A DNA stretch of 64,000 bases from Citrobacter freundii (GTDB taxonomy: Bacteria; Bacteroidota; Bacteroidia; Chitinophagales; Chitinophagaceae). Made by a program: the position numbers and the translations under genes. This document shows, one piece after another, positions 34,065 through 42,663 of the stretch. Below the pieces are notes generated by a model that saw only the letters and a list, made by a program, of their open reading frames with translations, searched no databases and was not told the origin of the DNA. Location: positions 1 to 64,000 of the forward strand of contig QFQQ01000005.1 of assembly GCA_003243445.1 (NCBI GenBank), given 5' to 3'. The stretch's first letter is position 1. Each line of letters begins with the position of its first letter.

Positions 34065-34478
34065 ATGAAAATCTTTAAATTTATCAGTCATCCTATAGTA
34101 GTGAGTTTTACTTTCTTCATGATACTTATAAGCGGCGATCATTTTGGAGGGTTTTACTTGCTCTATATTTTAATGGCACTTCCCTATGGTGCGCTGCACG
34201 CCATTCTTGGATTTTTGGGAGTAACGATCTTAGTAGTTAATTCTGCGTGGCATAAGATTGGCCTCAAGCATACATCAAGTGCTATAACGAATATTCTTGG
34301 CATATTTGTTCTATATGTGTCATTGGTGTCTTTTTTTAGACTGAGCTGGGACGAGAATGACAATACATTTGTACAGACTATTCCTTTGATTTCATTTTTC
34401 CTATTTGTGCTTTGTTCTGTTTCTTCACTAGTTTCCTCGGTGTTAGAAGTTAGTCGCGCTCAATCCATTTCTAAGTAA
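34065..34478 (+). CDS. Four-helix membrane protein (137 aa), possible immunity protein
   Basis: Four hydrophobic segments (IVVSFTFFMILISGDHF, YGALHAILGFLGVTILVV, ITNILGIFVLYVSLVSFF, PLISFFLFVLCSVSSLV) span most of the chain. No family was recognised. It starts 11 bases after the lipoprotein gene, so the two are cotranscribed. Small polytopic proteins often act as immunity factors for surface toxins; that is an inference. Confidence 0.55.
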   Translation: MKIFKFISHPIVVSFTFFMILISGDHFGGFYLLYILMALPYGALHAILGFLGVTILVVNSAWHKIGLKHTSSAITNILGIFVLYVSLVSFFRLSWDENDNTFVQTIPLISFFLFVLCSVSSLVSSVLEVSRAQSISK

Positions 34479-34543
34479 CTTCAGTGAGTTGGGGCAGTTT
34501 TGTAAGGTTTTCGATTTTCTAGGTGGCTAAATCTTTACTTTGA

Positions 34544-34638
34544 GATTTGGCCACTTATATTTTTACTATATCCGGCCAAATTTCAACCATTTTAATTGAA
34601 GATTTGGCCACTTATAGTACATTTATATCTGGCCAAAT
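34544..34638 (+). promoter_or_regulatory. Two tandem 38-bp operator-like repeats
   Basis: Two copies (34544-34581 and 34601-34638) share the pattern gatttggccacttata ... ggccaaat, each a gapped inverted repeat (atttggcc/ggccaaat). An inverted half-site ggtggctaaatct lies at 34522-34534. A TAAATTTG -7 box follows at 34642-34649, with the ATG at 34666. This is probably the autoregulated promoter of the ATPase gene. Confidence 0.65.
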
Positions 34639-34665
34639 CTATAAATTTGGGATAAGGAATATATC

Positions 34666-36090
34666 ATGAACAACATAATAGGAAGGGTTGAAGAGATTAA
34701 ATTATTACAGCATTCGCTGAAAGGAAAAGACGCAGCTCTAATTGCAGTATATGGCAGAAGAAGAGTTGGGAAGACTTACCTTATACATAATTTTTTTGCA
34801 AAACAGTTGATTTTTGAGTTAACGGGTATGCCGAACGGAAATCTTAAGGATCAGCTATTTCAATTTAGTAAAGCCTTTCAAAAACTGGCCGGGTCTTCTT
34901 TGGCGATCCGTTCTCCGGCTAGTTGGGCTGAGGCTTTTGATGCACTGGAGCGCCAATTAGAAACAATGCCAAAAAGTGGCAAACAAGCTTTGTTTTTCGA
35001 CGAGATTCCTTGGCTCGACACAAGACGTTCGGGTTTTTTGTCCGCATTCGAACATTTCTGGAATACATATGCGAGTCGACAAAAGCACCTGATAATTGTA
35101 GTATGTGGATCAGCTGCATCCTGGATGATTAAAGAAGTGGTTAATAGTAAAGGAGGTCTGCACCATCGGATAACTCAGAAAATCCGGCTTCTTCCATTTA
35201 CCCTTCAAGAAACGGAGACTTATCTACAGTACCGGGGTTGTAGATTAAAGAGATATCAGATCCTTGAAATTTATATGGCGCTTGGGGGAATTCCTCAATA
35301 TTTAAATAATATTCAGAAAGGTGAAAGTCCTGCTCAGGCCATCCAGCGTATTTGTTTTACTAAAGACGGTTTGCTCACCGGCGAATTCGATAATTTATAC
35401 AAAGCTCTTTTCGAACTTGCGGACAATCATCTTAAGGCGGTAAGAGCACTGGCAGCGACTGCAAATGGTTTGACACGCCAAGAAATAATCGACAAATGTG
35501 GAATCAGTTCCGGAGGTAGAGCGTCAACAATGCTGGAAGAATTGGAAGCGTCGGGATTTGTTCATTCCTATCAGCCTTATGGAAAAGTTAGCAAGGACTT
35601 GATCTATCGGCTCACGGATGAATTTTCTTTATTCTATCTAAAGTTCATGGATATAAGGAATAAGCAGAACTGGAAAAGATTGAGCGAGGGATTGCAATAC
35701 AGAATCTGGTGTGGAATGTCGTTTGAGTCGATCTGTTTGAAGCATGTTGAACAAATTAAATCTGCTATTGGGATTAAGGATCAAAATACTTGGGAGGGCA
35801 GTTGGAGGTATATTCCAGGCAAAGGAAGTAATGAAAATGGAGCGCAAATTGACCTATTAATTGAACGGGATGACAACTGCATCAATATTTGTGAGATTAA
35901 GTTTTATAATTCTCAATTGGTAATTGATAAGAAATATGCAAAAGAGCTACAACAGAAAATAGATGTGTTTCAGCAAAAGACTAATGCCAAAGCAACGTTG
36001 TTCTTAACAATCATCACGACCTATGGCCTAAAGGAAAATATTTATGGAGATCTGGTACAAGCCTCAGTTCAAATTGACCAGCTATTTTAA
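34666..36090 (+). CDS. Predicted ATPase of the DUF234 type (P-loop plus PD-(D/E)XK-like domain)
   Basis: A 474-residue protein of the archaeal-type STAND ATPase group (COG1672). Walker A YGRRRVGKT lies at residues 29-37, and Walker B-like LFFDEIPWLDT near 108. A winged-helix segment lies near 265-310 (TRQEIIDKCGISSGGRASTMLEELEASGF). The C-terminal DUF234 region contains GAQIDLLIERDD and INICEIKFY, the core of a PD-(D/E)XK fold. Its DNA-binding and nuclease-like parts suggest a regulator or toxin-like role. It has its own repeat-bearing promoter. Confidence 0.8.
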   Translation: MNNIIGRVEEIKLLQHSLKGKDAALIAVYGRRRVGKTYLIHNFFAKQLIFELTGMPNGNLKDQLFQFSKAFQKLAGSSLAIRSPASWAEAFDALERQLETMPKSGKQALFFDEIPWLDTRRSGFLSAFEHFWNTYASRQKHLIIVVCGSAASWMIKEVVNSKGGLHHRITQKIRLLPFTLQETETYLQYRGCRLKRYQILEIYMALGGIPQYLNNIQKGESPAQAIQRICFTKDGLLTGEFDNLYKALFELADNHLKAVRALAATANGLTRQEIIDKCGISSGGRASTMLEELEASGFVHSYQPYGKVSKDLIYRLTDEFSLFYLKFMDIRNKQNWKRLSEGLQYRIWCGMSFESICLKHVEQIKSAIGIKDQNTWEGSWRYIPGKGSNENGAQIDLLIERDDNCINICEIKFYNSQLVIDKKYAKELQQKIDVFQQKTNAKATLFLTIITTYGLKENIYGDLVQASVQIDQLF

Positions 36091-36133
36091 AATGTGAAAG
36101 AATAATATTATGAAGCATCTTTCTTTTCGACAG

Positions 36134-36391
36134 TTAACGATCTAACAACCATCTTCGCACATTAGTAAATGCATCTAATTGTGCTTGTGTAGGAGCTTTA
36201 TCGACGTTTGATTTATAATCATGAACACTAGCAATATCATTATTTCTTACCAAGATTTCATCTACCGTAAAATCATTCACTTGCATGCCTTCCTGTTGAA
36301 ATTGCACTAAGAATTGATCCGGCTTATTGCGATAGACAATGATGATTGGTTCTTCACCCGCTGGGGATACATAACATTGCTCAAGAGGCAT
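36134..36391 (-). CDS. Hypothetical small protein (85 aa)
   Basis: Not recognised. An acidic soluble protein with a beta-rich start (CYVSPAGEEPIIIVYRNKPDQFLVQF) and a helical end (QAQLDAFTNVRRWLLDR). It starts at ATG 36391. It stands alone on the minus strand, convergent with the ATPase gene. Confidence 0.5.
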   Translation of the reverse strand: MPLEQCYVSPAGEEPIIIVYRNKPDQFLVQFQQEGMQVNDFTVDEILVRNNDIASVHDYKSNVDKAPTQAQLDAFTNVRRWLLDR

Positions 36392-36574
36392 AATCGTTAT
36401 TTCAAGTTATAAATATTCTAGTTTGAGAATTCTCTCTGATTGAATACCACACTACCTAAAACTCATTTAGTCAATCTGCGTCTGCTGATTTCTTTTATAG
36501 TTTTTACTCAGATTTTCAGCAGTCGAGATTAAACAAGAGCAAAAGTTAGCGAAAGTAGAACATAAAATATACAT

Positions 36575-36880
36575 TTGCTAAAATATTTAGTATTGCAATT
36601 TTATATTAAAATAAAATGGAATGGTCGGACATTCGGAGCGTTAGTCATCCGAGTAAATCATGACCGTACAAAAGAGAGTTTCGATGTGGTCGGAAGAAAC
36701 AAGACTGTAATAGTTGAATCAAACCGGCCTATGTTGATATTGAAGAGATTAGACAATTGGAAACCGACTTACAAGATCACGTCAGGACGATTTAATAGCC
36801 CGGGATTTGATGATGCATTAATAAAAGCTGTACACGAAGGGATTATTGAATTTGAAAAACGGACCCCGAGTTGTAACTAG
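36575..36880 (+). CDS. Hypothetical small protein with TTG start (101 aa)
   Basis: Not recognised. The frame starts with TTG and reads like a beta-rich small domain (WNGRTFGALVIRVNHDRTKESFDVVGR). Its end overlaps the adaptor pseudogene that follows by 35 bases in another frame, which suggests that a rearrangement junction lies near 36870-36885. It could be a gene fragment. Confidence 0.3.
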   Translation: MLKYLVLQFYIKIKWNGRTFGALVIRVNHDRTKESFDVVGRNKTVIVESNRPMLILKRLDNWKPTYKITSGRFNSPGFDDALIKAVHEGIIEFEKRTPSCN

Positions 36881-38070
36881 TGTTAAGTTCATCTTTTATA
36901 TAGCAACTGCAGCATTGATCCTGTTCCTGGCGGCCTGTTCGGGTAAAGATAAAGCTGGGGAGGCTACAGGTACGCCGGCGTCAACGGACACCACTACTGC
37001 CGCTGTTAAAAACACGATCAGTTTTACTGCGGATCAATACCGGCTCACGGGCATAGAAACGGGAAAGCTTCAATCAAGAAATCTAAGCAGTATTATTAAA
37101 CTAAATGGAATGATCGATGTGGAGCCTTCCAATGTAGCGACTGTATCGGCACCTTTGGGCGGTTACATCCGCACAGCAGGTTTACTGCCAGGTCAGCCAG
37201 TGAAGAAAGGTCAGTTGCTGGCGACGGTGGAGAACGTTGAATTTATCAATCTTCAGCAGGATTACCTGGAGAGTTTAGGCAAACTGCAATACCTGGAACA
37301 GGAGTTCAAAAGACAACAGACCCTGCGCGAGCAGGATGTAAATGCCGCTAAAACATTGCAGCAGGTAACTTCCGACTACAAGGTGATGCAGGCACGTGTT
37401 AATGGGCTGGAGCAGAAACTGGCATTGATCGGCATTAGCGCAAGCTCTTTGCAACAAGGTGGAAAGATTTCACGCACGGTTAATGTCTATGCACCAATCG
37501 GCGGATTTATCACTGCCAGCAACGTCAACATCGGTAAATACGTAAACCCTTCTGATATTTTGTTTGAACTGGAAGATAAGTCAGATCTGCATCTTGCGTT
37601 AAATGCGCTGGAGAAAGATGTGCCAAAGATCAGGGTAGGGCAGACGGTGAAATTCTCTCTCGCGAATGAAAATAACTACAATAGGGATGCGACAGTGTTT
37701 CTTGTTGGTAAGGCTGCCTCAACGGATCGGAGCATACCGGTTCATTGTCACCTCGGCAAGCAGGACGAATCTCAACTGTTGCCGGGAATGTATGTGAAGG
37801 CCTGGATTGAAATGGGCGCGACAAGTCAACGCCGTTCCCTCTGATGCTATCGTGCAGTTAGAAGGAAAAGATTACATCGTGGTGTCTCAGGGCGGAGTGG
37901 CGCAAACTAGTTATAGCTTCAGGCTGGTTCAGGTGGTGAAGGGAATGGGGCAAGAAGGCTATACAGCAATTGTCTTGCCTCAGGATATCGATCCTAAAAG
38001 TTTGAGCATAGTTGTAAAAAATGCCTATACAGTACTGTCAGCCCTTAGGAATGCCGAGGATGAAGAATAG
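36846..38070 (+). pseudogene. RND efflux adaptor (CusB/CzcB type), frameshifted
   Basis: Periplasmic membrane-fusion protein of heavy-metal RND pumps. The lipoprotein signal FIFYIATAALILFLAACSG, barrel-sandwich parts (GYIRTAGLLPGQPVKKGQLLATVEN), a helical hairpin (LQQDYLESLGKLQYLEQEF) and the beta-barrel are all present and are paralogous to the adaptor at 49352-50587. The first frame ends at 37844 after GATSQRRSL, while the family sequence continues in another frame from about 37815 (VNAVPSDAIVQLEGKDYIVV) to 38070. There is no ATG at the expected start (only TTG at 36846). No pump gene adjoins it. It is probably inactive, unless the shift is a sequence error. Confidence 0.8.
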
Positions 38071-38098
38071 GTTATTGTATTGTGATCCTTTTGACAAC

Positions 38099-38135
38099 TG
38101 GAGGGGAGGTAAGACGACCTCCCCTCCTTATTTAA
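38099..38135 (+). terminator. Terminator after the adaptor pseudogene
   Basis: Arms ggaggggaggt (38100-38110) and acctcccctcc (38117-38127) form a perfect stem, followed by tta-ttt. Confidence 0.8.
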
Positions 38136-38212
38136 TTCATACTTGATCAACAGAATGAAAATATTCTCAAGCCGTCAATGCCTTATTAATTTGTCCGGCT
38201 TAACTAATGAAA

Positions 38213-39436
38213 TTAAAAATAAGTACTAAATCCAAATTGTATTCCCGAAGACATTGTACGAGGATTACCTAGAATATCCTGTTGCCAGTTTTTGCGATAA
38301 TTTAAACGGATAACTGTCTGGCTTGTTGGCCGCCAGCTTACAGCAGGAACAATTGCAAAAATATCGTCGTGAATATTTGTCCCCGTTGAACTGAATTTAG
38401 CTTTGTTCCAATCAACATATTCTAATCTTACTGCTACATTGAGCACAGCGTTTTCAAATCCGAGAATGCTTTTTCTTAACACCGGTTGAACAACATCAAT
38501 GAAACCTCCGCGTTGCCTTCGGCCAAATTGTTCTGTATAGGTCTCCGGAACATCAACTTTAACCCATGCCCATTCGCAATTGATGAAAGTGTTAGCTCTT
38601 CGAAGAGTTGTGTTATAATCGATCGCAAATACTGAAATCTTTCTCTTTTTATCCAATCGCAGGCCATCATCTTCGAATTTATTATATACGCCACCCATAT
38701 AGGAAAGTCCAATCTCACCAATCTTACTGCGCCGTAAAGCGACTTTAGTAGTCAGCAACGGCACCCCATTGAAGCTTTCTTCAAAGCGGCTCCTGTTTTC
38801 TTTGCTTGCCGGCAAAAAGGTTTTATTTTCAACATTGGCTATGATCTTATCATCAAATCCATTGGTAAGATATACCTCGTAACCGAATAACCATTTATCA
38901 ACGCTCTTTTTTCCATACAGGCCAAAACCTGCATTGCTCCAGGTTGCGGGCAGCATTTGTGTTGCGGACAGAGGACGGTCTATAAATTCCCATTTCGGAC
39001 CGTCGTGATTTTGGTTAAAACTTCCGATCGGATTCATTACGATACCACCACGAAAGTTCAGGAGTGGCGCAAATTCAACGTCGATGGAAGCAAACTCTAT
39101 ATTGATTTCTTTCGTGCCGTCTTCAAATTCTAATTCAGTGAGGAATTTAATGCGTTTAGAAATCGCCGATGAGGCAAATAATGTCAAACGCCGCATTTGA
39201 AACTGGTGCCCTTCCGATAGGCCGTTTTCGCTGAGATACTGATAATTTGCCTCCACGTAGCCGCCGATCGCCACCGGTAATTTTCCGGCCCGGATAAAGG
39301 GACGGCTGTATACGGCATCCATGTTTAATTGTGGTTGACTCGTATCCTGTGACACTTCGCGTAGAAGCGCAGGGTCTATTTGCCCAAGCCCTTGTTGATA
39401 AATAAATAATAAAAGGATCGGTAAAAGATGTTTCAT
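38213..39436 (-). CDS. Phosphate-selective porin O/P-like outer-membrane protein
   Basis: A 407-residue beta-barrel with a signal peptide (MKHLLPILLLFIYQQGLGQ). The KLPVAIGGYVEANYQYL, FQMRRLTLFASSAISKRIKFLTELEFEDG and IVMNPIGSFNQNHDGPKWEF blocks are typical of the porin O/P family, and it ends with an aromatic residue (FSTYF). Its start overlaps the Rieske gene by 4 bases, so it is the last gene of the DHOR-Rieske-porin operon. The substrate is not visible from sequence. Confidence 0.8.
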   Translation of the reverse strand: MKHLLPILLLFIYQQGLGQIDPALLREVSQDTSQPQLNMDAVYSRPFIRAGKLPVAIGGYVEANYQYLSENGLSEGHQFQMRRLTLFASSAISKRIKFLTELEFEDGTKEINIEFASIDVEFAPLLNFRGGIVMNPIGSFNQNHDGPKWEFIDRPLSATQMLPATWSNAGFGLYGKKSVDKWLFGYEVYLTNGFDDKIIANVENKTFLPASKENRSRFEESFNGVPLLTTKVALRRSKIGEIGLSYMGGVYNKFEDDGLRLDKKRKISVFAIDYNTTLRRANTFINCEWAWVKVDVPETYTEQFGRRQRGGFIDVVQPVLRKSILGFENAVLNVAVRLEYVDWNKAKFSSTGTNIHDDIFAIVPAVSWRPTSQTVIRLNYRKNWQQDILGNPRTMSSGIQFGFSTYF

Positions 39437-39882
39437 TGTTTTCTTAGATCAATAAATATTTTTTCCTTATCAATAGTAACAGGAAATTGTTTTAAATGCT
39501 GATCCGCAGGACCGCCCACGACTTTGCCCTGGCTACTAAATTCACTGCCATGTGCGGGACATTGCAGCGAATCACCAATAGCCTGTAGCTCAGCCCCCTG
39601 ATGCGTGCACTGCATCCATAGAGCCACGTACTGATCATCTGAAAATCGGTATAAAATAATGGGGTAGAGTAACACTTCGTTACGAATGATCACAAACGAC
39701 CGGTAGGCTGCATCTCTTTCATCTTTTAAGAAAAAATCGCTTTTATTAATGGCTATCCCGTCCTTGAGAAGAGTCCCTGTCAGATACCGAGAGGTATTGC
39801 AGGACAAAGCGGTTAATGAAATTCCTGTAGCACCGAGACAACCGCCACAAGCGTTCAACAGAAAAGTTCTTCGGTTCATCAA
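39433..39882 (-). CDS. Rieske [2Fe-2S] protein
   Basis: A 149-residue exported protein. The N-terminus MMNRRTFLLNACGGCLG resembles a Tat signal with a twin Arg. Both cluster-binding motifs, CTHQGAEL and CPAHGSEF, are present in the order expected of Rieske proteins, each with Cys and His. It lies between the dihaem oxidoreductase and the porin, 15 bases from the former. It probably passes electrons in the envelope. Confidence 0.93.
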   Translation of the reverse strand: MMNRRTFLLNACGGCLGATGISLTALSCNTSRYLTGTLLKDGIAINKSDFFLKDERDAAYRSFVIIRNEVLLYPIILYRFSDDQYVALWMQCTHQGAELQAIGDSLQCPAHGSEFSSQGKVVGGPADQHLKQFPVTIDKEKIFIDLRKQ

Positions 39883-39897
39883 TCTGGTTTTTATCGC

Positions 39898-41094
39898 TTA
39901 TAATGATTGTAAAAATTTGATAAGCTTTTCTTTTTCAATGGAAGTTAGTTGAGTGAACTTTGATTTGCTTCGAGTGGCCTCACCACCATGTAAAATGATT
40001 GCCTCTTCGATACTCTTTGCGCGCCCGTCATGCAACAGGAAATAGTTGCCCCCTTGCGAGTTTCTTGAAAGACCGAGCCCCCAAAGTGCGGGAGTTCTCC
40101 ATTCAGCGGTCGTTGCGGTACCCTCCGTGTAACCGTCATCCAAATCCGGACCCATATCATGTAACAATAAATCCGTGTAGGGATGGAATGCTTTATTTGA
40201 GAGCACATCGATGACAGAAAAGCCTGTCACCAGCGTAGGCACATGGCATTTTCCACAGTCAATCGTCTTAAAAATCTGGCGACCAGTTTGGATCTCCAGA
40301 TCATGCTGATTGCGAGGCTGTGGTGCTTTTAATGTTTTTAAATAAAAGACAACATCGAGTATTGTTTGATTGGAAATCTCAGGATCAATATTCTGTCCTG
40401 TATATGTATCAGTGTATTCATAAGAAGATGTGATACCCATATCCTGATTATACGCGTTGGCGGTTTGCTGCAGTAGATCGAAGACCGATGCTTTCTTGCC
40501 AAACCGTCCAATGTACTTAGCGTTATGCTCTATCGTGCCAGAACGGAGGTGAACATACGCAGGTGGCGTTATCCAGTTGGGGCGACCAGAGATTCCATCA
40601 TGATCATCGTCATTTTCGTCTGACAATGCCAGCAGCGTCGCATCTGGTAATGCGTCCAGGAAACCAAGGCCGGTATTTGCAGGAGGCATGAACGCGGAGA
40701 AGGTCGCCATCGCTGGAATCCGTTCGGTCTGAAAACCTGGAATTGCACGGTGTTGCAATTGCGGGCCTCCCTGGTTCAAAAATCTATTACCCGTTGAATC
40801 TGTTTGACCAAATCTGGTAAGCATAGTAAATGGATGACCTTTACCATCTCCCGCGTGGCACGAACCGCAGGAAGTTGCCACGAATAGCGGCCCCAAGCCC
40901 GTCAGCGGTGTAAAAACCTCTTCATTGAATGCGATGTCTCCTCTAAGGAAAACAGCATTTTGTTCCCCTGTCAACCCATCAATCGGGCCATCGAGAATGT
41001 CTTCATCGGTTGGAGCTTTTGAAAGTATTTTCTCACAGGCAAGTGTCGAAAATGCCATCAAAATAATTATAGCAGCAGTTTTTAATTTGGTCAT
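39898..41094 (-). CDS. Dihaem oxidoreductase (DHOR, thiol oxidoreductase-like)
   Basis: A 398-residue periplasmic lipoprotein-like cytochrome (signal TAAIIILMAFSTLACEK). Two haem c motifs, CGSCH near residue 74 and CGKCH near 276, and the di-haem family patterns GGPQLQHRAIPGF, FSAFMPPANTGLGFLDALPD and RTPALWGLG are clear. It is the first gene of the operon that continues with Rieske and porin, and it is divergent from the DtxR-type regulator across a 46-bp palindrome. Metal-dependent control is therefore likely. Confidence 0.9.
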   Translation of the reverse strand: MTKLKTAAIIILMAFSTLACEKILSKAPTDEDILDGPIDGLTGEQNAVFLRGDIAFNEEVFTPLTGLGPLFVATSCGSCHAGDGKGHPFTMLTRFGQTDSTGNRFLNQGGPQLQHRAIPGFQTERIPAMATFSAFMPPANTGLGFLDALPDATLLALSDENDDDHDGISGRPNWITPPAYVHLRSGTIEHNAKYIGRFGKKASVFDLLQQTANAYNQDMGITSSYEYTDTYTGQNIDPEISNQTILDVVFYLKTLKAPQPRNQHDLEIQTGRQIFKTIDCGKCHVPTLVTGFSVIDVLSNKAFHPYTDLLLHDMGPDLDDGYTEGTATTAEWRTPALWGLGLSRNSQGGNYFLLHDGRAKSIEEAIILHGGEATRSKSKFTQLTSIEKEKLIKFLQSL

Positions 41095-41110
41095 AAAATA
41101 GGAGGTAGGT

Positions 41111-41156
41111 TAGCAAAAATAATAAATTAGACTAATCTAATTTATTATTTTTGCTA
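41111..41156. promoter_or_regulatory. 46-bp perfect palindrome: probable DtxR-type operator
   Basis: 20-bp perfect arms (41111-41130 and 41137-41156) surround actaat; the centre reads ttag-actaat-ctaa, close to the DtxR/MntR box. A TATTTTTG -7 box lies in each arm, pointing outward (plus strand 41146-41153), so one bound repressor could block both divergent promoters. Confidence 0.8.
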
Positions 41157-41185
41157 GTTTTATTATCTTGCAGAAAATCAGCTTA

Positions 41186-41848
41186 ATGGCGCATTCATTC
41201 ACTGAAGAGAACTATTTGAAGGCTATTTATAAATTGCAAGAAGTCAAGGGGGATGATGTATCTACTTCCATTCTCGCGCAGGTATTGGAAGTGCAAACAC
41301 CTTCTGTCACGGACATGATCAAACGACTGGCTGACAAAAAGCTGGTGAGTTATCAGAAATCAAAAGGAGCTAAACTTACTGATAAAGGCAGGCAGGTAGC
41401 TATTGGGATTATTCGAAAGCATCGTTTGTGGGAAGTGTTTCTTGTCGAAAAGCTAGGCTTTCGTTGGGACGAGGTTCATAGCATCGCCGAAGATCTTGAA
41501 CATATCAAGAGCGATCCATTGATTGAAAAACTGGATTCTTACCTGGGGTTTCCAAAATTTGATCCGCATGGTGATCCTATTCCAGATGCGAAGGGCATTC
41601 TGCCCAGATCGAAGTCTGTTGTGCTGGCTTCCTTGCCAGTAAGTAGTCACGTAAAGTTTACGGGAGTCATTGATCACAGCAGTGCTTTCCTGACTTATTT
41701 GGATAAGATTGGGATCGGTTTAGGCGCAGTTATTAGAATTAAGGGCATTGAAGAATTTGATCAGACTTATACGCTAGAATTGAAAGGGAAAAAAGAAGTC
41801 CTCGTAAGTCATAAAGTTGCCGGAAGCCTTCTCGTTATCGAGCAGTGA
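41186..41848 (+). CDS. DtxR/MntR-family metal-dependent regulator
   Basis: The N-terminal winged helix (FTEENYLKAIYKLQEVKGDDVSTSILAQVLEVQTPSVTDMIKRL) and the metal-binding and dimerisation domain (HRLWEVFLVEKLGFRWDEVHSIAEDLEHI) identify an iron- or manganese-responsive repressor. A C-terminal SH3-like domain (TYLDKIGIGLGAVIRIKG) is present. The ATG at 41186 (MAHSFTEENYL) is preferred to a TTG at 41168. It lies beside the palindromic operator and probably represses itself and the DHOR operon when metal is bound. Confidence 0.93.
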   Translation: MAHSFTEENYLKAIYKLQEVKGDDVSTSILAQVLEVQTPSVTDMIKRLADKKLVSYQKSKGAKLTDKGRQVAIGIIRKHRLWEVFLVEKLGFRWDEVHSIAEDLEHIKSDPLIEKLDSYLGFPKFDPHGDPIPDAKGILPRSKSVVLASLPVSSHVKFTGVIDHSSAFLTYLDKIGIGLGAVIRIKGIEEFDQTYTLELKGKKEVLVSHKVAGSLLVIEQ

Positions 41849-41928
41849 AAGATAGGTCGGCATTTCCCGCATTTACTTATGGTTAAACTTTACAGGAATT
41901 ATTCTACGTTACTGCAATTATCTGTAAT

Positions 41929-42588
41929 TTATTTACTTCCTATTTGACTGGAAATTATGTTAATGCTCAGGGCAAGAATGATTGTGTTGAAGGCAAATGA
42001 TAATATCCCATGTAACCAAGCAATTATCCTCAACCGTTTATTGGTAATTGAAATGTCAGAGACCTGGAAGGTGGTGCCAATTACGTAGGAAAAGTAAATA
42101 AAATCCATATAATCCGGTTCTGCATCGTCCGGAAAATCCAGTCCACCAATGGCGTAATAAAGATGAGCATACTTGAAAGCAAACGTAGTATGTACAATTG
42201 TCCATGCCGTTCCGACTGAACTCATTGTTAATAGTATGTGTGTTAATAGCGCTGCTCCGCTTTGTTTATTTGCAGTTACGTAAAGCAGGAGGATTGCAAC
42301 AAGACTGATACATGCTGCGATCAGGACGAAGACAAAAAGGGCGGCCCTGCCACTGTCTTGTTTTTTTACGGTTTTCCTAATCTGATAAGGAGTGCATGCG
42401 ATAATTGTCGTCCAGGAAAATAATAAATAGGTTAGGGAGAACGCCAGCCAAACAATCATCCAATGAACGGATGGCCGGCCTATTTTATTCAAAAGCAGCG
42501 CTACCGTAGCACCAATAACTGCCGCAATGATCAAACGTGTCACCTGGCTTGTTTCACTGACCCATGTGATCCACTTTGCCTTTTTCAT
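41929..42588 (-). CDS. DUF1345 integral membrane protein
   Basis: A 219-residue polytopic protein with five or more hydrophobic segments. The DUF1345 signature is seen in the C-terminal half (GGLDFPDDAEPDYMDFIYFSYVIGTTFQVSDI). The function of the family is unknown; the potassium-channel-like pattern is sometimes noted. It lies on the minus strand downstream of other membrane-protein genes, with no clear regulatory link. Confidence 0.8.
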   Translation of the reverse strand: MKKAKWITWVSETSQVTRLIIAAVIGATVALLLNKIGRPSVHWMIVWLAFSLTYLLFSWTTIIACTPYQIRKTVKKQDSGRAALFVFVLIAACISLVAILLLYVTANKQSGAALLTHILLTMSSVGTAWTIVHTTFAFKYAHLYYAIGGLDFPDDAEPDYMDFIYFSYVIGTTFQVSDISITNKRLRIIAWLHGILSFAFNTIILALSINIISSQIGSK

Positions 42589-42663
42589 ATTGAATTAAGT
42601 TTTTAATCTTATAGCCGATGCAATGGAACTGCGACCTGAATTGGTAGATAACTTCAAACAAAT

